Of a stretch of 64,000 nucleotides of DNA, positions 1-8,736 are shown piece after piece. The notes under the pieces are model-generated. The model searched no databases. It was not told the DNA's origin and was given only the letters and a program-made list of their open reading frames with translations. Position 1 is the first letter of the stretch; each line of letters opens with the position of its first letter. The DNA is taken from assembly GCA_965230045.1 (NCBI GenBank), contig OZ245940.1, positions 1,612,001 to 1,676,000 on the forward strand, read 5' to 3'. The translations under genes were made by a program, and so were the position numbers. Source of the stretch: G963662905 sp965230045 (GTDB lineage: Bacteria > Bacteroidota > Bacteroidia > Bacteroidales > WRLA01).

Positions 1-282
1 TTGGAATATCAGTCCGATGATGCTTCTTTCACCCTGAGCGGACTGCAAAGCGGAAGCACCGGCAAGCCATTGGTGTCGTCTTTGAACCAGCAATATAAAA
101 AATTGATCATCGGAGATAAATGGAAAGCTGCCGCAATAAATGATATCGAAGGGGATGAACCAATATGGATTATTCAACTGGCTGATGGGAAATATGCTAA
201 GATGATTGTACCTGATTTTCCGGCCGATCCTGCACCAACAGCAACAGGATATATTGATATCCAATGGGCTCTGATTGACTAA
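1..282 (+). CDS. HmuY-like haem-binding protein, C-terminal part
   Basis: Only the last 93 codons are inside the window; the reading frame is open from base 1, so the first visible codon is not a reliable start. The segment alternates beta strands and ends with a GKYAKM...GYIDIQWALID pattern, which resembles the C-terminal strand pair of HmuY-family haem-binding (haemophore-like) surface lipoproteins. It lies 39 bp upstream of a TonB-dependent receptor on the same strand, the usual hmuY-hmuR order. The family call rests on this short tail and the neighbour, so it is an inference. The lipoprotein signal expected at the N-terminus lies outside the window. Confidence 0.6.
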   Translation: MEYQSDDASFTLSGLQSGSTGKPLVSSLNQQYKKLIIGDKWKAAAINDIEGDEPIWIIQLADGKYAKMIVPDFPADPAPTATGYIDIQWALID

Positions 283-321
283 GGCATTTCCGAAAATAAT
301 TCTTCCCGTATTGTTAACATT

Positions 322-2634
322 ATGACTCGTTTAACTATTTCCATATTCCGACATCTTTGTTTTTCTTTCCTGAGCCTTTTGTTTTTCGTTTTTTCATCCA
401 AAGCGCAGGAAACAATCAACCTTAAAGGAATCATTGTAAATCAGGAAACAAAACTTCCTGTACCCTTTGTCAATATATCTGTTTACGGATCGGCAAAGGG
501 TACTTCATCCGGCTCCGATGGCCGTTTTGAAATCCGGGTTCCGTCAAACAAAGAAGTTGAACTTATATTGAGCCATATCAATTTTATTCGGAAAGAGCAG
601 CCCATAACATCCTGCCCTGATCCGGAGCAAATAACCATATTCCTTCAGCCTAAAACTGCCAGCTTAAAGGATGTGGTCATTTCTGCCGCACTCTATGATC
701 AAAAATCAGAATTGCTTTCCAAACCGGCTATGGTCATCCGGCAAAAAAATATTTCAGATCAAATGATGTCTAACTTAACGGATGTGCTGGCCGAAAAGCC
801 GGGAATCAGCCAGGTTTGGGAATATCATTCCCCCATCATCCTGCGTGGGCTCAATTCAAAGCGCATCATCATCATGCAGGATGAAAACCGTAAAATAGGG
901 GATTTTCCGGGGGGGTATTTTGGTCAGGATATGAATATTTATGGCGTGCAGCGCATTGAAATTATAAAAGGCCCGGGCTCGGTGATCTATGGGGGCGGCG
1001 CTATTTCGGGCATTATTAACCTGATTGGGGAGGATTTGCTCCAAAAGCCCGATGGGACGCATGCAAAAGTGCTCACCGCCTATGGCTCAAACAATAATGA
1101 ATTTTTGGAAGTATTCCGGGCATGCCATAAAAAAAAGAATTTTGCCATAGCTGCCAATGGACGCTATCGGAAAACAGGAAATATGACCTATGGCAATGGG
1201 AAAGAGGCCGAAAACTCCGATGTGCAAGACCGCGACATGGAGCTGCAGTCCGCTTTGAAAATTTCCGAAAAACATATACTGAACGCTAATATTGATTACC
1301 ATTGTGGCGATTGGGGAAAACCACGGGGTTTTAATGGCCCTTCAAAATATTTCACCGAAATCCGTAATGAAGAGGAAAGCTTCCGCGCAGCGCTGAACTA
1401 TAATATTGATTTTTTGAAAAAAGGAGAGTCCCTTGCATTTAATATCTACTATGATCAGGGGCATCGCGATTATTTCCAGTCAAAATACAATACGATAACA
1501 GAACTGAAATCCACGCTCGATTTGGTGCATTACAAACATAAATATGGCGGAGGACGCCTTTTTGCACATTTGAAACCATCTGAAAATAATGTGCTTACTG
1601 TTGGAACTGATGCCTATATCTATCGCCTCGACAGCCCGGGAGAGATTATTGATTATTATAATGATACGCGGGGCACAGTAGAAGGCAGCAAAGGCGCCGG
1701 ACAACAAAATGCCGGATTCTTTGTAAACGATGAATGGGACATCAGTGAAAAATATCGCTTAATAGCAGGCTTGCGCTTCGATTTGGCCAGTGTAACCGAA
1801 GGCGAAAACCAACGCACTGAAGACCGCAATGCTTTTAGTGGAAATATGGGTGTTGTTTATTCGCCCTCTCAAATTCATCATATTTCCCTGAATTTCGGGC
1901 GCGCATTCCGTATGCCTTCCACCGAAGAGCTTTTTACACGTGTGATCAGTTGTAAAGGCACCAAAGAAGGAAATCCCGAACTGAAACCAGAATACAGCAG
2001 GGGAATTGATCTGGGCTTTAAAGGGGAAAATACTGCAGGAAACTTTCAGTACGACCTGGCATTGTTTTATAATATCCTGGATAATTTTATTCATGAAACA
2101 GCTTCTCCAAAAGAAGATGTGGATTTTACCTTCGCTAATTCCGATGCACGGATCTACGGTGGTGAAGTCAGCCTGCATTATCGCATCCATAGCTTGCTGG
2201 CAGCTTCTGATGCAATTGATGTGGATCTGGGCGCAGCTTATGTTTATGGTACTGATGAGTCCGTGCCCGAAGACGACGCACCGCTCTTTGGGATCCCGCC
2301 TTTTAAAGTAAATGCGGGCCTTAACTATCATGGACTGATGAACCATGCTTGGATTACAGGCTATAAAATCCGTCTTTTTGCAGAGCATGCCACAGCACAG
2401 AACCGTGTGGCTGAAATCCCGGAAGGGACCGATGGCGGCCCATGGGGATATGTTCCGTCAGATCCTTATACAAAACTGAATTTTTCAATACACTTAAACT
2501 CCAATGCACTTCCGCTCCGGCCAAAAATAAGGTTTGTGGTCAGCAATCTGCTCAACAATGATTATAAGCCTTTCGGTAGTTATATTCCTGCTATGGGGAG
2601 GAATTTTAAAATTGTACTTATATTGTCCTTGTAG
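322..2634 (+). CDS. TonB-dependent outer-membrane receptor, haem-type candidate
   Basis: A 770-residue outer-membrane receptor. In order: signal peptide (about 1-28, ending SSKAQ), carboxypeptidase-regulatory-like beta domain (about 30-115, starting INLKGIIVNQ), TonB plug (about 130-240, with the RGL and KGPGSVIYGGGAISGIINL blocks), and a beta barrel ending in a hydrophobic strand (FKIVLILSL). An FRMP motif near residue 527 and a GNPELKPE motif near 550 correspond to the FRAP and NPxL blocks of haem receptors, but many TonB receptors carry similar motifs. The upstream HmuY-like gene makes haem or haemophore uptake the best guess. It would use TonB-ExbBD energy; no TonB genes are in the window. 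Confidence 0.9.
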   Translation: MTRLTISIFRHLCFSFLSLLFFVFSSKAQETINLKGIIVNQETKLPVPFVNISVYGSAKGTSSGSDGRFEIRVPSNKEVELILSHINFIRKEQPITSCPDPEQITIFLQPKTASLKDVVISAALYDQKSELLSKPAMVIRQKNISDQMMSNLTDVLAEKPGISQVWEYHSPIILRGLNSKRIIIMQDENRKIGDFPGGYFGQDMNIYGVQRIEIIKGPGSVIYGGGAISGIINLIGEDLLQKPDGTHAKVLTAYGSNNNEFLEVFRACHKKKNFAIAANGRYRKTGNMTYGNGKEAENSDVQDRDMELQSALKISEKHILNANIDYHCGDWGKPRGFNGPSKYFTEIRNEEESFRAALNYNIDFLKKGESLAFNIYYDQGHRDYFQSKYNTITELKSTLDLVHYKHKYGGGRLFAHLKPSENNVLTVGTDAYIYRLDSPGEIIDYYNDTRGTVEGSKGAGQQNAGFFVNDEWDISEKYRLIAGLRFDLASVTEGENQRTEDRNAFSGNMGVVYSPSQIHHISLNFGRAFRMPSTEELFTRVISCKGTKEGNPELKPEYSRGIDLGFKGENTAGNFQYDLALFYNILDNFIHETASPKEDVDFTFANSDARIYGGEVSLHYRIHSLLAASDAIDVDLGAAYVYGTDESVPEDDAPLFGIPPFKVNAGLNYHGLMNHAWITGYKIRLFAEHATAQNRVAEIPEGTDGGPWGYVPSDPYTKLNFSIHLNSNALPLRPKIRFVVSNLLNNDYKPFGSYIPAMGRNFKIVLILSL

Positions 2635-2673
2635 AAGGAAAAGAATTGGTTGTTAATTGTATTAGGTTAGAAA

Positions 2674-2704
2674 AGCCCGGATTGGGTCAGGGCTGCCTTT
2701 TGTT
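2674..2704 (+). terminator. Weak terminator-like hairpin after the first receptor
   Basis: AGCCC (2674-2678) can pair with GGGCT (2690-2694), followed by a T-rich run. The stem is short, so this is a tentative terminator. It fits the separate promoter seen ahead of the next gene. Confidence 0.35.
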
Positions 2705-2792
2705 TGAGGGTGGCCCTGTTTTCATATTTTGTGAATGAAACAGCTTAATACTTTGAAAAACATTTTTCACCATCAAACGTTGATGTTTGGTG

Positions 2793-2800
2793 TATTTTTG
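2793..2800 (+). promoter_or_regulatory. Bacteroidota -7 box (TATTTTTG)
   Basis: TATTTTTG matches the TAnnTTTG -7 element. No good TTG -33 box lies at the usual distance. Transcription from here would begin near 2807, which argues against the GTG at 2803 and for the ATG at 2818 as start of the following gene. Confidence 0.4.
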
Positions 2801-2817
2801 CCGTGAACTCCAATCAA

Positions 2818-3147
2818 ATGATGCGCAAAAAAGAACTTAAAATAGTTATGCCCCTGCTGCTTTTGCTGCTTTTCCTCAGTCCGCAACTGACGAAAACGCT
2901 GCATATTGCTTTTGTGCATCATCACCATCATTTTGAGCATACGCATGATGATGAGCGGTGCTTGAGCGAACATCACCCGCGCTGCCCGATTTGTGCTTTT
3001 GAAGTGATTGAGTTTTTTGAGAAGCCAGTGACACAGCAATTTGCTTCTGTTTCCCAAAATTTTTTCCGGATTTCATTGCCGGTTCTTAAAGGATGTACAA
3101 AAAGAATCGCTTTACCTTTCAATTTGCGCGCCCCGCCACAGAAATAA
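2818..3147 (+). CDS. Small His/Cys-rich secreted or membrane-anchored protein
   Basis: About 109 residues. A hydrophobic Leu-rich N-terminus (signal peptide or anchor) is followed by a dense metal-ligand segment: HHHHHFEHTHDDE, then CLSEHH and CPIC. The GTG at 2803 would add five residues, but the ATG at 2818 is preferred because of the -7 box at 2793-2800. Short proteins of this kind, with a His cluster and a CPxC pair, are often seen beside TonB receptors in Bacteroidota. The next gene is such a receptor, itself with a His/Glu-rich stretch. A periplasmic metal (Zn or Cu) binding or delivery role is inference; no named family is claimed. Confidence 0.7.
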   Translation: MMRKKELKIVMPLLLLLLFLSPQLTKTLHIAFVHHHHHFEHTHDDERCLSEHHPRCPICAFEVIEFFEKPVTQQFASVSQNFFRISLPVLKGCTKRIALPFNLRAPPQK

Positions 3148-3265
3148 TATTTTTTATGGATTAATTGCTTGATTATTAATAATTCAGGTATATCTTTTTG
3201 TTGATGTTGAGTCCTGCATGCAGTATCAATCAGGATGACCAGCAATTAGGTGTTTTTATCATTTT

Positions 3266-3290
3266 TGGTTCTACTGGTAATTCCGTGTAG
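3266..3290. repeat. Solo end of MITE family 1
   Basis: TGGTTCTACTGGTAATTCCG and the next five bases resemble the terminal inverted repeat of the MITE copies at 13641, 23591, 25821 and 36789, but no body or second end follows. The segment is partly palindromic (CTAC...GTAG). It lies just upstream of the second receptor gene, so it may be a decayed copy or a source of regulatory sequence. Confidence 0.4.
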
Positions 3291-3322
3291 TACCTCATTT
3301 TTTTATATTACAAACAAAGACG

Positions 3323-5581
3323 ATGAAAAAAATATTTTTTATGGCCTTGATCATCCTGGCGGGATGTTGGGGGCAGAATTTATATGCGCAATATAGTTTA
3401 AGCGGTATTGTCCGCGATAAGGAAGATGGAGCAGTCCTCGCTTTTGCCGGCATTTATGTGCCAAAACTGGGAACAGGAACGCAGACTAATGAGCATGGTG
3501 CGTACGAGCTGTCCGGGCTTCCAAAAGGAAAACTGAAAATTGAGTTTTCCTATCTGGGATACAAGAAAATTATAAAGGAAATCTATATAAAAGATGGTGG
3601 CAATCAGCTTGATGTGCAGCTCGAACCTACAGCTTTGCATTCGCAGGAAGTGGTGATATCGGGAGGTACGTATTCCACGCAGCACGATAATGCCATCAAA
3701 ATTGAACTGATCAAAAGCGATGAAATTCTGATGTCGGGGGCATCCAGCCTTTCTGAAGCGCTGACTGAAGTGCCGGGTGTGGCTATGATTTCCAAAGGGC
3801 CGGGCGTGGGTAAACCGATTATCCGCGGGCTTTCCATGACCAATATCCTTATGCTCAACAATGGTGTAAAGCTGGAGAATTTTCAGTTTTCGGAAAACCA
3901 TCCTTTTCTGGTCGATGAATTTGCTTCGGGCGGTGTTGAGGTGATTAAAGGTCCGGCATCTCTGCTTTATGGTTCCGATGCGGTTGGCGGGGTGATCAAT
4001 GTGCTGCATGAAAAACCTGCCCCAAAGGGAAAAGTTGTGGGCGATTTCGTGCAGCAGTTTCATTCCAATACTTCCGGACTTGTAAGCTCCGTAGGTATTA
4101 AAGGAAATACCGGTACTTTTTCCTGGGGTGTGCGGGGAAGCCTCAAAAGTCATGAAGATTATACTGATGGCGATGGCGTGCGTGTGCCCAATACACGTTT
4201 TAATGAGCAAAGCCTGAAATTGAATGCCGCACTGAACCGTAATTTTGGGATTTTTCGGATCTTTTACGATTATAACCGCCCAAAACTGGGAATGTGCGTG
4301 CCTGCTTCCGTAAAATTAGTTGTCGAAAACGGACGTAAAAATGAATATTGGTATCAGGATTTGACCAACCATTTGATTTCCAGTAGAAACACTTTGTTTC
4401 TTGGCGATTTTAAAGTAGATGCAAATGCCGCCCTGCAAATGAACAACCGCCGTTTGCAAACCGATGAAAATACCGCTGCTTTCGAAATGGTGGACATGGA
4501 TCTGACTACCTTTAGTTATGAACTGAAAACCTACCTGCCTTCCGATTTAAATTCAGATTATATTATTGGATTTCAGGGCGCTGTAAAAACAAACCGAAAT
4601 CATGAAGCCCCCGAACATGTAATCCCGGATGCCGATGTGCACGATTATTCCGTTTTTGCATTGCTGCAGCATCAGTTTGCTGAAAAACTCAAAGCACAGG
4701 CAGGAATACGCTATGATTTCCGTACAATGAAAACCATTGAAAGTGATGAAGAGAATCATGAAAATGAGCATGATCACGAAAGCCTGGAAGTGGATAATAA
4801 TTATGGAAATATCAGTGGTTCAATAGGCGCTACTTATCAATTGGGACGTGATGTACTTTTGCGGGCTAACCTGGCATCTGCCTACCGTACGCCAAATTTG
4901 GCCGAACTTACGCAGGATGGGCAACATGGTGCGCGCTACGAGCAGGGAAACCCGGACTTAAAACCACAACGATCCTACGAAGCCGACCTGAGCATGCACC
5001 TGCATTCCAATTGGTTTTTGATGGATGTGGCGGTTTTTTATAACCATATTAACGATTATATTTTCCTTTCCCCAACCAATGATACTACCGAAACAGGCAT
5101 GGAAATTTATCGTTACCTGCAAAGCAATGCCCATCTCTACGGAGGTGAGCTGGTTCTGGAAGCCCTTCCGCTCAAATGGTTTAATGTGAAAGGAACTTAT
5201 TCCTATCTTATTGGCGAACAGGATAATGATGAAAACCTGCCTTTTATTCCGCAAAATAAATTCAAACTGGAGCTGAAACTGCAAAAAGATCAACTGGCCT
5301 TTTTTAAGCAGGCGTATTTCAGGATTGGCGGTACTTATGCGGCAAAACAGGACCGCCCGGCTATGTTCGAAACCGAATCGCCCGATTATTTCCTTGTGGA
5401 TCTCGGACTGGGCGCGCAGGTGAAATGGGGAAAACAAAAGTTGATGTTTTCTGTAATTGCCTCCAACCTGCTGGACGAGTTTTATATCGACCACCTCTCA
5501 ACACTTAAAGGTTTGGGCTATGGAAATATGGGACGGAGCGTCAGTTTTAACCTGAAAATACCTTTTGCCCTGAAGAACTAA
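3323..5581 (+). CDS. TonB-dependent receptor with His/Glu-rich loop (metal-type)
   Basis: A 752-residue outer-membrane receptor. Signal peptide 1-22 (ending LYAQ), carboxypeptidase-regulatory-like domain about 24-100, plug about 115-225 (IRGLSMTNILMLNNG; KGPASLLYGSDAVGGVIN), then a barrel. Residues about 475-490 form an acidic His-rich stretch (EENHENEHDHESLE), as in ZnuD-like zinc receptors. A YRTPNLAEL block near 520, a His in DGQHGAR near 534 and GNPDLKPQ near 541 resemble haem-receptor motifs. Together with the preceding His/Cys-rich protein, zinc or another divalent metal is the favoured substrate, haem the alternative. It ends at a bidirectional terminator facing the LytTR gene. Confidence 0.9.
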   Translation: MKKIFFMALIILAGCWGQNLYAQYSLSGIVRDKEDGAVLAFAGIYVPKLGTGTQTNEHGAYELSGLPKGKLKIEFSYLGYKKIIKEIYIKDGGNQLDVQLEPTALHSQEVVISGGTYSTQHDNAIKIELIKSDEILMSGASSLSEALTEVPGVAMISKGPGVGKPIIRGLSMTNILMLNNGVKLENFQFSENHPFLVDEFASGGVEVIKGPASLLYGSDAVGGVINVLHEKPAPKGKVVGDFVQQFHSNTSGLVSSVGIKGNTGTFSWGVRGSLKSHEDYTDGDGVRVPNTRFNEQSLKLNAALNRNFGIFRIFYDYNRPKLGMCVPASVKLVVENGRKNEYWYQDLTNHLISSRNTLFLGDFKVDANAALQMNNRRLQTDENTAAFEMVDMDLTTFSYELKTYLPSDLNSDYIIGFQGAVKTNRNHEAPEHVIPDADVHDYSVFALLQHQFAEKLKAQAGIRYDFRTMKTIESDEENHENEHDHESLEVDNNYGNISGSIGATYQLGRDVLLRANLASAYRTPNLAELTQDGQHGARYEQGNPDLKPQRSYEADLSMHLHSNWFLMDVAVFYNHINDYIFLSPTNDTTETGMEIYRYLQSNAHLYGGELVLEALPLKWFNVKGTYSYLIGEQDNDENLPFIPQNKFKLELKLQKDQLAFFKQAYFRIGGTYAAKQDRPAMFETESPDYFLVDLGLGAQVKWGKQKLMFSVIASNLLDEFYIDHLSTLKGLGYGNMGRSVSFNLKIPFALKN

Positions 5582-5598
5582 ACGGGCTTTGACAACGG

Positions 5599-5626
5599 AT
5601 CCCTGCCTTTTGGCGGGGATTTTTTT
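5599..5626. terminator. Bidirectional terminator between convergent genes
   Basis: ATCCCTGCC (5599-5607) and GGCGGGGAT (5612-5620) form a GC-rich stem with a TTTT loop, followed by a T run. It separates the receptor gene from the convergent response regulator and overlaps that gene's stop codon. Confidence 0.8.
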
Positions 5627-6353
5627 ATTCCACACCAAAAATCCGCTCCAGGTCTTTTTTATAACTTTTGCCTACAGGAAGCTGCTTGCCGGCAATTTCG
5701 ATCATATTGCCCTCCAATGCGCTGATCGATTTTATGGAAACAATAAATGATTTATGGATTCGGATAAATTCGCCGCCCGGCAGCTTTTCTTCCAAATCGC
5801 GCAGGCTGGCCAAAGCCGTAATCCGTTTTTCCTTGCTGTAAAAACTGACATAGGCTTTCTGGCCTTCCATATAAATCAAATCTTCATAATTGATTTTATA
5901 AAGCTTGCGGTCGGCTTTTATTACCAGATATTCATCGTGGATTTTGGTTTCGCTGCGAATAGGCTGTGGATGCTCAGGGGATGGATTTTGCTCTTTCCCC
6001 ATCAGGTTATAAACCTTGTTTACAGCCGTTAAAAAGCGGTCGAAAGCAAAGGGTTTGAGCAGGTAATCCGTAACATTGAGCTCATAACCATCCAGCGCAT
6101 ATTCCTTAAAAGCTGTTGTAATGATAACATAAGGAGCGTCGCGCAAAGTTTTCAGGAAATCCAGCCCGGTGATGTCGGGCATCTGAATATCAAGGAAAAG
6201 CAGGTCGATTTCGCCTATTTTAACCAGGTCCAGTACTTTCAGAGGGGAATTAAAATCGCCCATCAGCTCCAGAAAAGGAACCTTGCTCACATAGTCCTTC
6301 AGGTATTCCCGTGCAAGGTATTCATCATCAACTATGGCGCATCTTATGTTCAT
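5625..6353 (-). CDS. LytTR-family response regulator
   Basis: 242 residues. The N-terminal receiver domain (1-120) has the acidic pocket (VDDE, residues 8-11), the phospho-acceptor Asp55 in FLDIQMPD, and Lys99 in LLKPF. The C-terminal LytTR DNA-binding domain (about 135-240) has the YLVIKADRKLYKI and IRIHKSFIVSI strands. Its start overlaps the stop of the kinase gene by 4 bp (6350-6353), indicating translational coupling in a two-gene operon. The pair diverges from an RND efflux operon, so control of that operon or of the adjacent receptor is plausible but not shown by the sequence. Confidence 0.93.
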   Translation of the reverse strand: MNIRCAIVDDEYLAREYLKDYVSKVPFLELMGDFNSPLKVLDLVKIGEIDLLFLDIQMPDITGLDFLKTLRDAPYVIITTAFKEYALDGYELNVTDYLLKPFAFDRFLTAVNKVYNLMGKEQNPSPEHPQPIRSETKIHDEYLVIKADRKLYKINYEDLIYMEGQKAYVSFYSKEKRITALASLRDLEEKLPGGEFIRIHKSFIVSIKSISALEGNMIEIAGKQLPVGKSYKKDLERIFGVE

Positions 6354-7363
6354 GACAGCTTAATTTTAATATGTACTTCAAATGTATTTCCTGCTTCTTC
6401 TATTTGGATGCTGTGCTTATCAGGATAAATGAGTTTTAAGCGTTGTTTAACGTTTTCGATGCCCAAACCGGAGCCGGAAGGAACTTTGGCAACAGGCGGT
6501 ATGGAATTGCTGATGGAAAACCAAAATTGTTTTTTGTTGTCTGTACCCATGCGGATATCAATAAATGCGGAAGGAAATTCTTCGATTTTGCTGTATTTAA
6601 AACTGTTTTCAATAAACGGGATCAGCAATAAGGGGGCAATTTGAAGTGTGTTTTTTACCTCTTCTGTTTGGAAATTGATGTTCATTTCTTCCGGCGATTT
6701 CATCATCTGAAAAGCCAGGTAGTTTTTTATGTATTCAATTTCTTTTTGGATGGGAACGGTCTCATTTACACAGTCTTCAATAACATAACGCAGCATGCCC
6801 GATAATTTCAGGACGCTTTCCGGAGCTTTATCGGATTTCATATAGGAAAGCGAGAAAATATTATTGAGCGCATTAAAAAGAAAATGTGGGTTGATCTGCG
6901 CTTTTAGCAGCTTTAGTTCGGTATTGATTTTGTCTTTTTCCAGCTTTTGATGATAGAGCTCCCTTTTTTGTAATCGGTTTTGAATCAGATAGATTGTTCC
7001 TACGGCATTCATGAAAATAATCCAGAAAAAGCTTCGTGTGGTCATCGCGAGCAAAGGGAATTTCAGGTGCTCAGGCATGGGGCCGAATGTTTTGGACAGG
7101 CTGAGTTCAGTGTAGCCGTGCAGAAATGAAAATACCAGGCTTATAAAGAATATTACAACAAAATATGGTCGGGAGTTCTCCGATTTATAGAGCTTCGGGA
7201 AAATAAAAAGCGTGTTGAGATAAAAAATAGCCGCATAAAAAAACAATGAAACCATTGTAATAATCAATGCTTTTTGAAGCGGCATGAAATGAGAAGCGAC
7301 CCCAATGGTAATGCCAAAAACGATAACCCAAAGACTGATCTGAAATTTTGTATGCTGTTTCAT
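6350..7363 (-). CDS. LytS-type sensor histidine kinase
   Basis: 337 residues from the ATG at 7363. The upstream extension to 7447 is not hydrophobic and is rejected in favour of MKQHTKFQISLW, which leads straight into the first membrane helix. Four hydrophobic helices occupy about residues 8-135. Then comes a His_kinase family block with AQINPHFLFNALNNI, where the His is the phospho-acceptor, and a HATPase with PLLLIPFIENSFKYS and GSGLGIENVKQRL. The sensor has no extracellular domain, so the signal is probably sensed within the membrane. It is co-transcribed with the overlapping LytTR regulator. Confidence 0.93.
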   Translation of the reverse strand: MKQHTKFQISLWVIVFGITIGVASHFMPLQKALIITMVSLFFYAAIFYLNTLFIFPKLYKSENSRPYFVVIFFISLVFSFLHGYTELSLSKTFGPMPEHLKFPLLAMTTRSFFWIIFMNAVGTIYLIQNRLQKRELYHQKLEKDKINTELKLLKAQINPHFLFNALNNIFSLSYMKSDKAPESVLKLSGMLRYVIEDCVNETVPIQKEIEYIKNYLAFQMMKSPEEMNINFQTEEVKNTLQIAPLLLIPFIENSFKYSKIEEFPSAFIDIRMGTDNKKQFWFSISNSIPPVAKVPSGSGLGIENVKQRLKLIYPDKHSIQIEEAGNTFEVHIKIKLS

Positions 7364-7606
7364 AAAAATCAATTTTATGCCGAAAGTACTGATGCTTTGT
7401 CTCCCCTCACAAATGTATTGAACAAATGGCAGCTTTTCATGCATCAATGGCCTTTTTTGTCGAATAACAGGCGTTTTTTTGCCTTTTTTGCCTTAACAGG
7501 ACGTTCGTTCATCAAAAACCGGCTTTGGTTCATTAAGTTTTATAATGTTCCGGTTTTCTGTGTATTTCGCAATCGGATTTTTGAAAAAGCATCAAAACAA
7601 ATACAC

Positions 7607-8725
7607 ATGAAACGAAAAATTTTAACCATCGGAATCAGCCTGCTTATCATTGCGGCAGCAATTTTTAGTTCCCTGGCCCTGGTCGGGAACAAGGCCGGAG
7701 CGCCAAAAAACAATCACGCCCATACGGTATTGAATGTGCTGGCAACAAAAGCAGAAAATGAAGAGCATGAAGCTGTTGTTTCTTACAGCGGGCGTATCGG
7801 CTCTTTTGATAATGTAGCCCTGGCAGCAGAAGTCAGTGGCAAAATCCTGCAAGGCGATGTGCCTTTTAAGGAAGGGCAATCATTCCGCAAAGGCGATTTG
7901 CTCATAAAAATTTATGAAAAAGATGCGCAGGCCAGTATCAAAGCATCAAAAAGCAATTTCCTGCGCAACCTCTCCCAAATCCTTCCCGATATCAAAGTGG
8001 ATTATCCGGATGAGTTCCCGAAATGGGAAGCCTTTTTCAATGCAATAGATTTAGACCGGAAACTTCCCGAGTTGCCTACCAGTAACAATGAAACCTTCCG
8101 GGTTTTCCTGGCGGCACAGGGTGTGCTTTCAGATTTCTATTCCTTGCAGCAGCAGGAAATCCAGCTAAGTAAATACAAACTCTATGCGCCATTTGATGGC
8201 TATTTTAAAAATGTGTACCGTGAAGTGGGTGCCATTGCTGGCGGCAATTCCAGCCTGGCCGACATCATCCGTTCGGATAAACTTGAAATCAATGTGCCGG
8301 TAACACCTTCCGATGCCAAAAAAATCAGAATAGGGCAGGAGGTGAGCTTTAGCACGGGAAACAGCAGTGCACAGGCCAAAGTTTCGCGCAAAGCAGGTTT
8401 TGTGGACGCGGCAACTCAGTCTGTAAATATTTACATCACCTATCTGCCCACAAAAAACAATACATTCCTCGAAGGCGAATATGTGGATGTGTTTTTTGAT
8501 TTGAACGAAAACCGGGAAGTGGTTCAAGTGCCCCGAGAAGCCATTTTTGATACAGATCGCGTTTTTGTGGTCGAAAATGGAAAATTGAAACAAAAACAAA
8601 TAGAAATCAGCCAGCAGCTTGGCGATTTTACACTCATCAGTGGACTGAATGACGGGGAAATTGTGGTGACCGAATCGCTCATCAATGCGAAAGATGGTCA
8701 GGAAGTCAGTGTGCGCAACAACTAA
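7607..8725 (+). CDS. RND efflux periplasmic adaptor (HlyD/AcrA family)
   Basis: 372 residues, starting at the ATG at 7607, which gives a proper membrane anchor (KILTIGISLLIIAAAIFSS). The upstream in-frame extension overlaps the divergent kinase gene and is discarded. Lipoyl/barrel-sandwich halves flank a short hairpin: NVALAAEVSGKILQGDVPFKEGQSFRKGD-type pattern near residues 65-100, and YAPFDGYFKNVYREVGAIAGG near 195-215. A beta-barrel domain and a C-terminal membrane-proximal domain follow. It links the inner-membrane pump encoded 11 bp downstream to the TolC-like channel of the same operon. Confidence 0.9.
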   Translation: MKRKILTIGISLLIIAAAIFSSLALVGNKAGAPKNNHAHTVLNVLATKAENEEHEAVVSYSGRIGSFDNVALAAEVSGKILQGDVPFKEGQSFRKGDLLIKIYEKDAQASIKASKSNFLRNLSQILPDIKVDYPDEFPKWEAFFNAIDLDRKLPELPTSNNETFRVFLAAQGVLSDFYSLQQQEIQLSKYKLYAPFDGYFKNVYREVGAIAGGNSSLADIIRSDKLEINVPVTPSDAKKIRIGQEVSFSTGNSSAQAKVSRKAGFVDAATQSVNIYITYLPTKNNTFLEGEYVDVFFDLNENREVVQVPREAIFDTDRVFVVENGKLKQKQIEISQQLGDFTLISGLNDGEIVVTESLINAKDGQEVSVRNN

Positions 8726-8736
8726 AAAGCAGCAGA

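Noticed and set aside
1759..2388. 209-residue minus-strand frame within the first receptor
   Set aside because: It lies wholly inside a well-supported TonB receptor gene and shows no domain.
3398..4210. 270-residue minus-strand frame within the second receptor
   Set aside because: Antisense shadow of a strongly conserved gene; the composition does not resemble a protein family.
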